NCBI GenBank assembly: GCA_913055915.1
Contig: CAJXKL010000014.1
Span: forward strand, 1-55,971
Source of the DNA: an uncultured Candidatus Nemicrothrix sp.
GTDB taxonomy: Bacteria > Actinomycetota > Acidimicrobiia > Acidimicrobiales > MedAcidi-G1
Reading direction: 5' to 3'
DNA: 55,971 nt
The position numbers and the translations under genes were made by a program. Shown here piece by piece: positions 15,225 through 23,424 of this stretch; position 1 is the first letter of the stretch; the number at the start of each line of letters is the position of its first letter. Under the pieces are notes generated by a model. That model saw only the letters and a list, made by a program, of their open reading frames with translations. It was not told the origin of the DNA and ran no database searches.

Positions 15225-16118
15225 CTACTCAATCCGCTGGAATTCGTCATGGTCATGGATGTCGGCAAATTCCTCACGGTTGATCATCACGAATCCGGTC
15301 TTGATCATCTCGGCCAGGACCTGGAGTGCAAAGAGCACCATACCGATACAGGTCAAAAACTTGATGGGGCCTATCGGCAGTGACCCGGCATCCCAAGCCG
15401 TCTCCCACGAGTTCCATACTCGCCAGCCATCAGGCCAGATACCGTCGTGCCTCATACCGAGGCCCTTGCGGCCGTAGTCCCAGAGGAGCCGCATGGCAAC
15501 AATCAAGAAGGGCATGAAGAAGAAGGTGTGCATGTAGAAGTCCAACGTGGCCTTGCGCCGATTGGACCAAGCGTGCCACCAGAAATCAATACGAGGGTTG
15601 ATTCCCTCACGCACCCCATAGTTCAAGCCCATGAGGAACATGAAGGCGAAGGTCATCCACGCAAAACTCATCATCTCCCCGATGATGATGTCCGCTTCGA
15701 TAAAACGCCCGACATAGCGCGTTATCACATTGAATAGCGATACCAGGAAGACCAGCCATCCCAGGTACTTGGCCAAGCCGCCAGTAACTGTGGTGATCTT
15801 CTCAAGTTGCACACGAAATACGTGCAGAGCCTGTAGTTGCGTACAGAGTGCAAATAGGGCCAGGAGACCCAACCAGTGCCACCAGGCCAGATGGCCGATC
15901 AGGTAGTCCGTTCCGACCACCGTGGCGATTGCCGAAGCCACCATTAGGGCACCGGCGACCAAACCCAGTGGGTGGATTCGATACCAGAGTGACTGAGCTT
16001 GAAGACCCTGATGGGGTTCCACACTCTCCATGGAAGGGATTGTGGCGGCTACGGCAGCCGCATCAGGGGCTTCCCCCGTCTGTTCGGCGACGGGATCACC
16101 GAGATCGTTCTCTGGCAC
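15225..16118 (-). CDS. dctQ: TRAP transporter small permease subunit (DctQ type)
   Basis: 297 residues, larger than the usual 160-200. A cytosolic N-terminal tail of about 45 residues precedes membrane segments at about 49-70, 75-95, 115-135, 145-165, 195-215 and 250-272. The DctQ hallmark is NVITRYVG...ADIIIGEMMSFAWMTFAFMFLMG. The expanded form goes with the expanded DctM and TakP-like receptor of this operon. The start is GTG at 16118 behind an AAGGGGGG RBS; ATG at about 16031 is a weaker alternative. A GntR-like operator lies upstream at 16208-16218. Confidence 0.88.
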   Translation of the reverse strand: MPENDLGDPVAEQTGEAPDAAAVAATIPSMESVEPHQGLQAQSLWYRIHPLGLVAGALMVASAIATVVGTDYLIGHLAWWHWLGLLALFALCTQLQALHVFRVQLEKITTVTGGLAKYLGWLVFLVSLFNVITRYVGRFIEADIIIGEMMSFAWMTFAFMFLMGLNYGVREGINPRIDFWWHAWSNRRKATLDFYMHTFFFMPFLIVAMRLLWDYGRKGLGMRHDGIWPDGWRVWNSWETAWDAGSLPIGPIKFLTCIGMVLFALQVLAEMIKTGFVMINREEFADIHDHDEFQRIE

Positions 16119-16207
16119 TACCCCCCCTTCCCAACTCTCAATCTCTGGATTCAGGATGGCCCCAAGACTCAGAACACTAGTGAGCCCGCCATCAATGTTC
16201 GGCCAAG

Positions 16208-16218
16208 TTGTATCACAA
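16208..16218. promoter_or_regulatory. GntR-type operator copy upstream of the TRAP permease genes
   Basis: TTGTATCACAA, a palindrome (TTGT/ACAA arms) differing at two central bases from the TTGTGACACAA sites at 17447-17474 and 13593-13620. It sits just inside the end of the dehydrogenase gene-to-dctQ gap, 90 bases before the dctQ start. The rest of 16119-16226 shows no gene. Confidence 0.5.
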
Positions 16219-16226
16219 GTCGACGC

Positions 16227-17447
16227 TCATTGATAGTCCACAAGATATTCGGGCCCCAGAGCGTCCAGTGATCGGCATCCAATCAACGACAAAGTGCGCT
16301 CCACCCCTTCGACCAAATGCTCAAGGACAAAGTCGACCCCCTGTTCTCCGGCTGCTCCCAGACCGTAGAGGTAGGCCCGTCCGAACATGCAGGCCTTCGC
16401 GCCCAGGGAGACCGCCTTGACCACATCGGAGCCCCGCCGTATTCCACCATCGAGGATGATGTCCGTGTGACCTCCCAGGGCGTCGGCTACTGAAGGCAAC
16501 AGGTCGATGGGTGCCGGCGCATCGTCGAGTTGACGGCCTCCGTGGTTGGAGAGGATGACGGCGTCTACCCCGTGATCGACAGCGATCTTGGCGTCAGCCA
16601 CCGTCTGGATGCCCTTGATGGTCATCTTCCCCGGCCACTGTTCCCTGAAATGGTCTATGTCCTCCCAAGACAACCCGGGGTCCATCTGATCGGCAACGTA
16701 TTCGGCCAGCGAGACTGGGTCAGAACCGTCGCCGACCGATTCTCCAGTCACGTTGGCGAACATGATCGGTTCGGCTTTTATGAAGTCCAAGGACCAACCT
16801 GGGCGGCGTATCCCGTCGATTATCGTTCCGAGCCCGATCCGGGGGGGCAGGGTGAAACCTCTCCGGACATCTCGCTCCCGCCTGCCGAACGTCGCTGTGT
16901 CAACGGTGACCACTGCCGTGGAGTACCCAGCGGTGGCGGCTCGGTCGAGCATCTCATCGACCAGTCCACGGTCCTTCCACACGTAGACCTGGAACCACTT
17001 GTCACCATCTCCGGCCTCAGCGACCTCTTCGATTGAGCGTGTCCCCAAAGTTGAAAGTGCATAGGGCAGCCCGGCGCGGGCTGCCGAGCGGGCCACGGCA
17101 AGCTCGCCCTGAGAGTGAGCGATCCGTGTAAAACCGGTGGGAGCCAGCACAAGGGGGACGGGCAGGTGTTTGCCCATCAGGGTGGTAGAAGTGTCGATTT
17201 CAGCGTTGCCTCGCAGCACCCGGGGAGCAAAACCGATTTTCGCGAATCCAGCCTCGTTGCGGCTGTAGGTCCGTTCGTCTTCAGCGGCTCCGTCTATATA
17301 GTCGAACACGCCCGAGGGGAGGCGCCGTCGGGCTAGGTGTCTCAGATCCTCGATGTTGGCCACCTTGGAGAGGCGTCGTTTGACCGGGTCGGGTTCGAAC
17401 TTCTTGAACCGGACTACTGCTCGGAGGGATTTCAGCATAGGTGCCAT
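16227..17447 (-). CDS. FMN-dependent L-2-hydroxyacid (lactate) dehydrogenase/oxidase
   Basis: About 406 residues from ATG at 17447; the frame stays open to 17513. It is an FMN alpha-hydroxyacid dehydrogenase barrel. VFDYIDGAAEDE is at the N-terminus, LAPTGFTRI and FQVYVWKDR lie in the FMN site, KGI holds the FMN-contact Lys, and SNHGGRQLD contains the catalytic His302 and substrate Arg. LDGGIRRGSDVVKA and FGRAYLYGLG close the phosphate site. The family oxidises lactate, glycolate or mandelate to the 2-oxoacid, passing electrons to quinone or O2. It is the first gene of the TRAP operon, so the likely pathway is import of a 2-hydroxyacid and its oxidation. The start codon abuts an operator half. 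Whether lactate is the substrate is unproven. Confidence 0.9.
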   Translation of the reverse strand: MAPMLKSLRAVVRFKKFEPDPVKRRLSKVANIEDLRHLARRRLPSGVFDYIDGAAEDERTYSRNEAGFAKIGFAPRVLRGNAEIDTSTTLMGKHLPVPLVLAPTGFTRIAHSQGELAVARSAARAGLPYALSTLGTRSIEEVAEAGDGDKWFQVYVWKDRGLVDEMLDRAATAGYSTAVVTVDTATFGRRERDVRRGFTLPPRIGLGTIIDGIRRPGWSLDFIKAEPIMFANVTGESVGDGSDPVSLAEYVADQMDPGLSWEDIDHFREQWPGKMTIKGIQTVADAKIAVDHGVDAVILSNHGGRQLDDAPAPIDLLPSVADALGGHTDIILDGGIRRGSDVVKAVSLGAKACMFGRAYLYGLGAAGEQGVDFVLEHLVEGVERTLSLIGCRSLDALGPEYLVDYQ

Positions 17448-17474
17448 TGTGACACGGTTTGGTTTGTGACACAA
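17447..17474. promoter_or_regulatory. Double GntR-type operator in the divergent dehydrogenase/gntR promoter
   Basis: TTGTGACACGG (17447-17457) and TTGTGACACAA (17464-17474), direct repeats 17 bases apart. The second is a perfect TTGTG-A-CACAA palindrome. The sites fill the 67-bp gap between the divergent genes, so one FCD-type GntR dimer per site could block both promoters. The same core recurs upstream of dctQ and of the TRAP receptor gene. Confidence 0.75.
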
Positions 17475-17514
17475 TGGCTGTCGTGCCGTTGCCACTACTG
17501 CGATAGAGGGCATC

Positions 17515-18162
17515 TTGCGAAAAGACAGTGCAGCTCAAGAGGTCATGGTTCAGATCCGCGACGAGGTGCTTGATGGCAAGATAGCGCCAGGAACTTGGCT
17601 GCGCGAAGAGCAGATAGCCGAACGCCTCGAGGTCGGGCGCTACACAGTCCGATCTGCCGTCGAACGGTTGGTCAGTGTCGGCCTGCTGGTCCACGAACGT
17701 AATCGCGGTGCCTTTGTATCTCCGATTTCACCTGAGAGAGTCGAGCGTCTCTTCGAGACCCGGAAGGTAATTGAAGTGGAATCCCTGCGACTCTTCCTTG
17801 GCTCAGGGACTGACCTGTCCGAGATCAAGGCTCACGCCAAGATGTTGGGGTCCTTTGACGAAACCACGCCTTGGCACACCGTCATTGAGGCCCACAACGA
17901 CTTTCACCGAGCCATCGTCGCCGCAGCAGGGAACAGTCGGCTCCTTGACACTTACGATCGCTATCAGGACGAGCTCCAGTTCATGTTGTCTTTCATTGGT
18001 CGCGTCCACACCGTTGATATCTTTGGGACAAACCACGTGCTACTGGCCGAAGAGATCTGTCGGGGCAGTCCAAAGGCCATCGAATGCCTCGAGTTCGACC
18101 TGACCGAGTTTGGAATTCCCCCATTACTAGAGGCTCTCGCTGAACTCGAGGGCACCACCTGA
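17515..18162 (+). CDS. GntR family regulator, FadR/FCD subfamily
   Basis: 215 residues. Residues 5-75 are a winged helix-turn-helix (IAPGTWLREEQIAERLEVGRYTVRSAVERL, GLL, GAFVSPI). Residues 85-205 are the all-helical FCD effector domain with NDFHRAIVAAAGNSRL, whose Asp/His belong to the usual metal/carboxylate site. FCD regulators of this kind (for example LldR) sense small organic acids. It is divergent from the hydroxyacid dehydrogenase, with two palindromic sites between, and similar sites precede two other genes of the operon. It is probably the pathway-specific repressor responding to the imported acid. Start TTG at 17515 with GAGGG; ATG at 17545 is possible. Confidence 0.9.
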   Translation: MRKDSAAQEVMVQIRDEVLDGKIAPGTWLREEQIAERLEVGRYTVRSAVERLVSVGLLVHERNRGAFVSPISPERVERLFETRKVIEVESLRLFLGSGTDLSEIKAHAKMLGSFDETTPWHTVIEAHNDFHRAIVAAAGNSRLLDTYDRYQDELQFMLSFIGRVHTVDIFGTNHVLLAEEICRGSPKAIECLEFDLTEFGIPPLLEALAELEGTT

Positions 18163-18176
18163 AAGTCGACTAGGGC

Positions 18177-18216
18177 CACCTGCGACCCGTGACTCTTTCG
18201 TGGGTCATGTCAGGTG
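18177..18216. terminator. Possible two-part hairpin between convergent gntR and psuG
   Basis: CACCTG (18177-18182) pairs with CAGGTG (18211-18216), and inside it GACCC (18184-18188) pairs with GGGTC (18202-18206). It lies just past both stop codons and is symmetric, so it could end both transcripts, but there is no T tract. Confidence 0.4.
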
Positions 18217-18219
18217 CGC

Positions 18220-19155
18220 TCAGTGCCGCCTTCGGGTTGCCTGTAGTTCGACGGCGATCCGGGCGGCCGTGGCGGCGTTGTTGAGCACCAGGGCCACGTT
18301 GGTGTCGATGCTCGCACCGGTTGTGGACCCGGCGATATGGGCGAGGAGGAACGGCGTGATCGCGTTCCCGCTCACTTCACCGGTCGCTGCTTCTTGCAAG
18401 CCGAGCTTGATGGCCTCGTCGATCACCCGGGGGTCGGCCTCGTGTTCGGCCGGTACAGGTACGGCGACCACGACACCGCTGGTGAGGCCCGTGGACCAGT
18501 GGGCCTTCAAGAACGAAGCGGTTTCGGCGGCGTCGCCTGAGCGGGTGGTTGTCGGCAGGTTGGTTCCACGGGTCCAGAACTCTGGGAATACGTCGGTTCC
18601 CTGGCCAATTACGGGCACACCGAGTGTCTCCAGGTATTCGAGCGTCCGGGGGATGTCGAGGATCGCCTTTGCACCGGCGCAGACGACAGCCACGGGGATC
18701 GTTCCGAGGGCTGTCAGGTCGGCTGAGACGTCACCCGATTCGCCCCGGTGTACCCCGCCGATGCCACCGGTTGCGAATACCCGGATTCCGGCCCGGTGGG
18801 CAGCGAACAAGGTGGCAGCGACCGTGGTGGCCCCAGGTCGACCGGCGGCCAGAACCCACCCGATGTCACGCAGGCTCACCTTTACCACGTCATCCGAGGT
18901 GGCGAGACGGTGAAAGTCGGCCGAATCGAGACCGACACGGAGAACGCCGTCCAACAGTGCCACCGTCGCCGGAACGGCGCCGCCGGAGCGGACGGCCTCT
19001 TCGATGGCGTGTGCAGTTTCCAGGTTTCGGGGATGAGGAAGGCCGTGGGCGATGATGGTCGACTCGAGGGCCACGACCGGTGCACCTGCGTTCAGCGACT
19101 CGGCAACCTCGTCGCTGAACCGGATCGGTCGATTGGATTCTGAGTATTCGCCCAT
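18220..19155 (-). CDS. psuG: Pseudouridine-5'-phosphate glycosidase
   Basis: 311 residues, full length. Motifs match PsuG closely: ALESTIIAHGLPHP (Glu31), FATGGIGGVHRG (128-138), CAGAKAILDI with the Schiff-base Lys163, GNAITPFLLAHI and the C-terminal NNAATAARIA. The enzyme reversibly cleaves pseudouridine 5'-phosphate to uracil and ribose 5-phosphate and needs a divalent metal. It serves salvage of modified RNA nucleosides in the cytosol. No pseudouridine kinase gene is adjacent, so the phosphorylating partner must be elsewhere. The gene stands alone, convergent with gntR and 30 bases downstream of the minus-strand regulator at 19186-19929, with which it may be co-transcribed. Confidence 0.95.
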   Translation of the reverse strand: MGEYSESNRPIRFSDEVAESLNAGAPVVALESTIIAHGLPHPRNLETAHAIEEAVRSGGAVPATVALLDGVLRVGLDSADFHRLATSDDVVKVSLRDIGWVLAAGRPGATTVAATLFAAHRAGIRVFATGGIGGVHRGESGDVSADLTALGTIPVAVVCAGAKAILDIPRTLEYLETLGVPVIGQGTDVFPEFWTRGTNLPTTTRSGDAAETASFLKAHWSTGLTSGVVVAVPVPAEHEADPRVIDEAIKLGLQEAATGEVSGNAITPFLLAHIAGSTTGASIDTNVALVLNNAATAARIAVELQATRRRH

Positions 19156-19185
19156 CGCAGACAGTCTCGCCCGTTCACGGCCCTC

Positions 19186-19929
19186 TCAGGCGTTGTGGGA
19201 TGCACGGAAGCGTGCCGGGGTCTCGCCGGTGAGGCGTCCGAACTGCCTGGTGAGGGTGGCCTGGTCGTAGAACCCGCATTCGGTCGCCACGACGGCTATC
19301 GGGTCATCCGAGTCGGTCAGGCGGGCTGCCGCCCTGTCAACCCTCACCCTCAGCACGTACTGGTTGGGTGTGATGCCGAACACCTTCTTCATGCGGCGTT
19401 CCAACTGGTTCTCGGAACACCCGGCAGCCGCAGCCATGTCCGCCACCCGGATCGGGTCGGCCAACCGCTCCTGGACGAGGTCCACGACCCGGGTCAGGGA
19501 CTCCATGGCGATTCCCTCTTCGCTCGGGGTCTCCAGGTCGCGGCTGACGCTGACGAGCCCCACCATCTCGCCGCCCTCGACCACGGGCAGCTTCGTCGTC
19601 AGGTACCAGCCCGTCGACCGGTCCGGACGTCGGATCAACTCCAGTTCGTCCCTCAGCGGTTCGCCGGTGGCGAACACCTGGGCGTCCTGGCCCTCGTAGT
19701 GCTCGGCCAGGGCCTCGGGGAAAAGGTCAGAGGCACGGGTACCAACCACGTCACGCCTCGACTGGCGCCCCGAGCGCCGTACGAAGGCCTGGTTGACCGC
19801 CACGTAGCGGTCGTCTGTCCCCTTCATGCAGAACATGACGTTGGGCAGTGCGTCAAAAAGGTCCAGGAACTCCTGTCGACAGCCGAACACCGGCTGGCTG
19901 GCAGGGCTCTTGTCGGATTCGGCCGCCAT
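19186..19929 (-). CDS. PAS-domain AraC family transcriptional regulator
   Basis: 247 residues. Residues 20-130 form a PAS domain (FLDLFDALPNVMFCMKGTDDRY, then a GWYLTTKLPV strand and GLVSVSRDL), a small-molecule sensor. Residues 140-245 are an AraC-type double helix-turn-helix: RVADMAAAAGCSENQLERRMKKVFG and VATECGFYDQATLTRQFGRLTGETPARFR. It is divergent from putA across a 52-bp gap, which suggests it controls proline catabolism. On the minus strand TACGAT about ten bases before the ATG could be the -10 of a near-leaderless transcript. What the PAS domain senses cannot be read from sequence. Confidence 0.9.
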   Translation of the reverse strand: MAAESDKSPASQPVFGCRQEFLDLFDALPNVMFCMKGTDDRYVAVNQAFVRRSGRQSRRDVVGTRASDLFPEALAEHYEGQDAQVFATGEPLRDELELIRRPDRSTGWYLTTKLPVVEGGEMVGLVSVSRDLETPSEEGIAMESLTRVVDLVQERLADPIRVADMAAAAGCSENQLERRMKKVFGITPNQYVLRVRVDRAAARLTDSDDPIAVVATECGFYDQATLTRQFGRLTGETPARFRASHNA

Positions 19930-19981
19930 CAGGGCGCTGATCGTACAAGACCCCCCGGGGCCGGTCCTAGATCATGTACCC

Positions 19982-22900
19982 ATGATCGAAACGGAGGCAC
20001 GATTCAATCCTGGCAACTCTCCGATCGATCCCGTTCCTGACGAAATCGTCGAGGATGCGGTACGGCTGGTCGGTAGGTGGCTGGACGCGGCCAGTGCAGC
20101 CGAGACCCCCGATGAGCGCGATCTGGCCGATCGACTGCTCGGCCTCGTCGAGGACGAGCACGGTGTCGCCTTTACCATGCGGTTTGTGGACAGGGTTGCC
20201 AGGAGCCGCCACAACGGGCTGGCGGCGCGGCAGCTGTCGAGATTGGTCAATGATCAGGTGCTCCCGTTATTCCTCGGGCCACTCGACCGGTTGATGCTGG
20301 CAGTTGGAGCGCGTCTGGCACCACTGGTTCCGGCGCTCGTGATGCCCATCGCCCGGTGGCGCATGAGGGGCCTCGTCGGCCACCTGGTGGTTGATGCCGA
20401 ACCCGACGCCATGCACGCACACCTGGCCGGCCGGAGAGATGACGGCTACGACTTGAACGTGAACCTGCTCGGCGAGGCCGTCCTCGGTGAGGCCGAGGCC
20501 GCCCGTCGGTTCCAACGCACCCTGGACCTGATCGAGGACCCCGAGGTGCCCTACGTGTCCGTCAAGGTCTCTTCCATCGCCAGCCAGGTGAACCTATGGG
20601 CCTTCGAACACACCCTTGAGAGGGTCAAGGACCGCCTTCGGCTCCTCTACCAGGGGGCGGCCGACCCGGCGTCAGGTGGTGGCGCACCGACCTTTGTGAA
20701 CCTGGACATGGAGGAGTACCGGGACCTTGAGCTGACCGTCCGTGCCTTCACCGAACTGCTGGACGAACCGGATCTCCGGCACCTTGATGCTGGGATTGTC
20801 CTCCAGGCCTACCTGCCGGATGCCTTCGGATCCCTTCAGAGGTTGACGGCATGGGCCGATGGGCGTCGTCGGGCCGGTGGCGGGAAGATAAAGATCCGTC
20901 TGGTCAAGGGTGCCAACCTGGCGATGGAGCAGGTTGATGCCGCCATGCACGGCTGGGAACAGGCCCCCTATGCGAGCAAGGCCGAGGTCGACGCAAACTA
21001 CAAGCGCTGCCTTGACTGGGTGCTCAGGCCCGAGCACACGGGTGCCGTTCGCATCGGCCTTGCCAGCCACAACCTTTTCGATGTGGCATGGGCCCATCTC
21101 CTGGCTGAGGCCCGTGGGGTATCGGACCGGATCGAGTTCGAGATGCTCCAGGGCATGGCGCCGTCCCAGGCTCGGACGGTTCGCTCCGACACCGGTGGAC
21201 TGCTCCTCTACACGCCGGTCGTGGCCCGAGAGGACTTCGACGTGGCGATCAGTTACCTGTTTCGGCGTCTGGAGGAGAACGCCTCACCCGACAACTTCCT
21301 GAGGCACCTCTTCAGCCTGCGACCCGGCACACCAGAGTTCGAGGATGAGGCCGAGAAGTTCCGGCGGTCTGTGCCCGAGCGAACGACGGTGGGTGCGGCT
21401 CCCCGTAGGGGCTCCTCACTGGCAACGCCGTTGGCTGGCACCTTCGTGAACCAGCCGGACACTGATCCGGCCCTTTCCCGCACGCAGGACTGGCTGTCCG
21501 GGTTGGTGGGACTGGCAATGACCGAGGTGGCGACCCCCGTAACCACATCGATGGATGAGGTGGGCGGGGAGGTCGCAGTCGCCAGGGAGGCCCAGCGCAG
21601 GTGGATAGCGGTGCCTCGGCAGGAGAGGTGGGCGGTGCTCCACCGTGTCGCTGACGAACTTGTTGCCCGACGCGATGACCTCTTCGTGTCGATGACACAG
21701 GAGGCGTCCAAGACCTGGGCCGAGGCCGACCTTGAGATCAACGAGGCTGTCGACTTCGCCCGCTGGTACGCGGACAGGTCGCTCGAACTGGACGCAGTGG
21801 AGGGAGCCGTGTTCGCGCCGTTGGGCGTGGTCGCGGTGATCCCACCGTGGAACTTCCCGGTGGCCATCCCCACTGGTGGCGTCATGGCTTCACTGGCTGC
21901 CGGGAACGCCGTCATCTTCAAGCCGGCACCCGAGACCCCGCGTTGCGCCGAGGTGGTTGCGGAGGCCTGCTGGGCCGCCGGCGTGCCTGCCGATCTGTTG
22001 AGGTTCGTCCGCACCCCTGACAATGAGGTCGGCCGTCACCTCGTGACCTCTACCGACGGGGTGATCCTGACGGGTGCCCATGAGACGGCAACCATGTTCA
22101 GGTCCTGGAAGCCCGACATGACGCTCTTCGCTGAGACGAGTGGGAAGAACGCCCTCGTCGTCACGCCGCAGGCCGACATGGACCTGGCTGCCAACGACCT
22201 CGTCAGGTCTGCATTCGGGCATCAGGGCCAGAAGTGCTCGGCGGCCAGCCTCGGCATCCTCGTGGGTGAGGTGTACCGGGACGAGCGGTTCCTGCGCCAG
22301 GTAGTGGATGCCGCTGCGTCGCTCGTTGTCGGCCCGACGACGAACCCGGCGACCACCCTTGGCCCGCTGATCGGGCCGGCTACTGGAAAACTGGCCGACG
22401 CCCTGACCACTCTCGACGCCGGGGAGAGGTGGCTGTTGGAGCCGCGCCGCCTCGATGAGGCCGGGTCAGCCTGGACCCCGGGGATCAAGATGGGGGTGTC
22501 GCCGGGTTCGCCGTTCCACCAGACCGAGTGCTTCGGGCCTGTGCTCGGGTTGATGGCGGCCGCCGACCTTGACGAGGCAATCTCTCTCCAGAACGCGGTG
22601 GACTACGGGCTGACCGGAGGAATCCACTCCCTGGACCCGACCGAGGTGGAGCACTGGCTGGATGAGGTGCAGGTGGGCAACGCCTACGTGAATCGCCAGA
22701 TCACGGGAGCGATCGTTCAGCGCCAACCCTTCGGCGGATGGAAGCGTTCCGTTGTCGGTCCCGGCGCCAAGGCCGGTGGCCCCGACTACCTGTTGCAACT
22801 CGGAACCTGGCAGGCGGTCGACCCGGTCCGGTCGGCTACCGCCCTGGCCGCCGCCGAGAAGAGCGACGCCATCTGGTGGGAGCGTCACTATGGGGTGGGC

Positions 22901-23305
22901 CATGACCCGACCGGGCTGTTCTGTGAGGCCAATGTCCTGCGGTACCGGCCGCGTCCGGACGTGATCGTTCGCGTGGGCAGGGATGCAGATCCGTTCGAGG
23001 TGGGACGGGTGCTGGCGGCGGCACGGCAGTGTGGAGTTCAGCCCGAGGTGAGCCGTGCCGACGAGGTGGATGATGGGGCGTTCGCCGACTCGCTGTCGGA
23101 TCACAGGTTCGGCCGGATCAGGTACGTCGGTGGAGGCGGTGGGATCGGTGACGAGGTGAGGTGCGCGGCCATCGCTGCCGAGGTGGACCTGGTGGACGCA
23201 CCCGTTGCCACCAGCGGACGTCTGGAGTTGAGGTGGTACCTCCGCGAGCAGGCGATCAGCCGAACCCTCCATCGATTCGGGAACCTTGTTGGGGTTGCCT
23301 CCTGA
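19982..23305 (+). CDS. putA: Bifunctional proline dehydrogenase / delta-1-pyrroline-5-carboxylate dehydrogenase
   Basis: About 1107 residues from ATG at 19982; an open extension to 19826 is antisense to the regulator. The N-terminal half is the FAD proline dehydrogenase barrel (YVSVKVSS near 194, RLVKGAN near 305, then FLRHLFSLRPG). From about 520 to 990 it is the NAD-dependent aldehyde dehydrogenase: IPPWNFPVAIPTGG, catalytic base Glu718 (ETSGKN), nucleophile Cys752 (GQKCSA), PFGGWKRS. About 110 further residues form a C-terminal extension. Together they convert proline to glutamate with channelled P5C. There is no DNA-binding ribbon-helix-helix at the N-terminus, so it is not a self-regulating PutA; the divergent PAS-AraC gene is the likely regulator. 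TAGATC at 19968-19973 fits a leaderless start. Confidence 0.95.
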   Translation: MIETEARFNPGNSPIDPVPDEIVEDAVRLVGRWLDAASAAETPDERDLADRLLGLVEDEHGVAFTMRFVDRVARSRHNGLAARQLSRLVNDQVLPLFLGPLDRLMLAVGARLAPLVPALVMPIARWRMRGLVGHLVVDAEPDAMHAHLAGRRDDGYDLNVNLLGEAVLGEAEAARRFQRTLDLIEDPEVPYVSVKVSSIASQVNLWAFEHTLERVKDRLRLLYQGAADPASGGGAPTFVNLDMEEYRDLELTVRAFTELLDEPDLRHLDAGIVLQAYLPDAFGSLQRLTAWADGRRRAGGGKIKIRLVKGANLAMEQVDAAMHGWEQAPYASKAEVDANYKRCLDWVLRPEHTGAVRIGLASHNLFDVAWAHLLAEARGVSDRIEFEMLQGMAPSQARTVRSDTGGLLLYTPVVAREDFDVAISYLFRRLEENASPDNFLRHLFSLRPGTPEFEDEAEKFRRSVPERTTVGAAPRRGSSLATPLAGTFVNQPDTDPALSRTQDWLSGLVGLAMTEVATPVTTSMDEVGGEVAVAREAQRRWIAVPRQERWAVLHRVADELVARRDDLFVSMTQEASKTWAEADLEINEAVDFARWYADRSLELDAVEGAVFAPLGVVAVIPPWNFPVAIPTGGVMASLAAGNAVIFKPAPETPRCAEVVAEACWAAGVPADLLRFVRTPDNEVGRHLVTSTDGVILTGAHETATMFRSWKPDMTLFAETSGKNALVVTPQADMDLAANDLVRSAFGHQGQKCSAASLGILVGEVYRDERFLRQVVDAAASLVVGPTTNPATTLGPLIGPATGKLADALTTLDAGERWLLEPRRLDEAGSAWTPGIKMGVSPGSPFHQTECFGPVLGLMAAADLDEAISLQNAVDYGLTGGIHSLDPTEVEHWLDEVQVGNAYVNRQITGAIVQRQPFGGWKRSVVGPGAKAGGPDYLLQLGTWQAVDPVRSATALAAAEKSDAIWWERHYGVGHDPTGLFCEANVLRYRPRPDVIVRVGRDADPFEVGRVLAAARQCGVQPEVSRADEVDDGAFADSLSDHRFGRIRYVGGGGGIGDEVRCAAIAAEVDLVDAPVATSGRLELRWYLREQAISRTLHRFGNLVGVAS

Positions 23306-23313
23306 CGGGCTTA

Positions 23314-23391
23314 CCACCGGATCAGTTACAACGAAGGCAGAGTTGCAACTGAATCAGTTGTGAATGGTTGAGACGGCGACTGGATCACTTG
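23314..23391. promoter_or_regulatory. Array of three phased 15-bp palindromic sites upstream of the acyltransferase gene
   Basis: The central site CAACTGAATCAGTTG (23346-23360) is a perfect palindrome around one base. Degenerate copies lie 32 bp before it (23314-23328, four differences) and 31 bp after it (23377-23391, three differences), so all three sit on one face of the helix. The same 15-mer recurs twice, also 31 bp apart, at 44152-44197 in front of the polyamine genes. Spacing and site size suit an Lrp/AsnC octamer, and such a regulator is encoded at 49775-50245. This array fills the putA-acyltransferase gap (23306-23424). Confidence 0.65.
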
Positions 23392-23424
23392 TATACCTGA
23401 GCGCGATTCGCGAGAATCAGGCTG

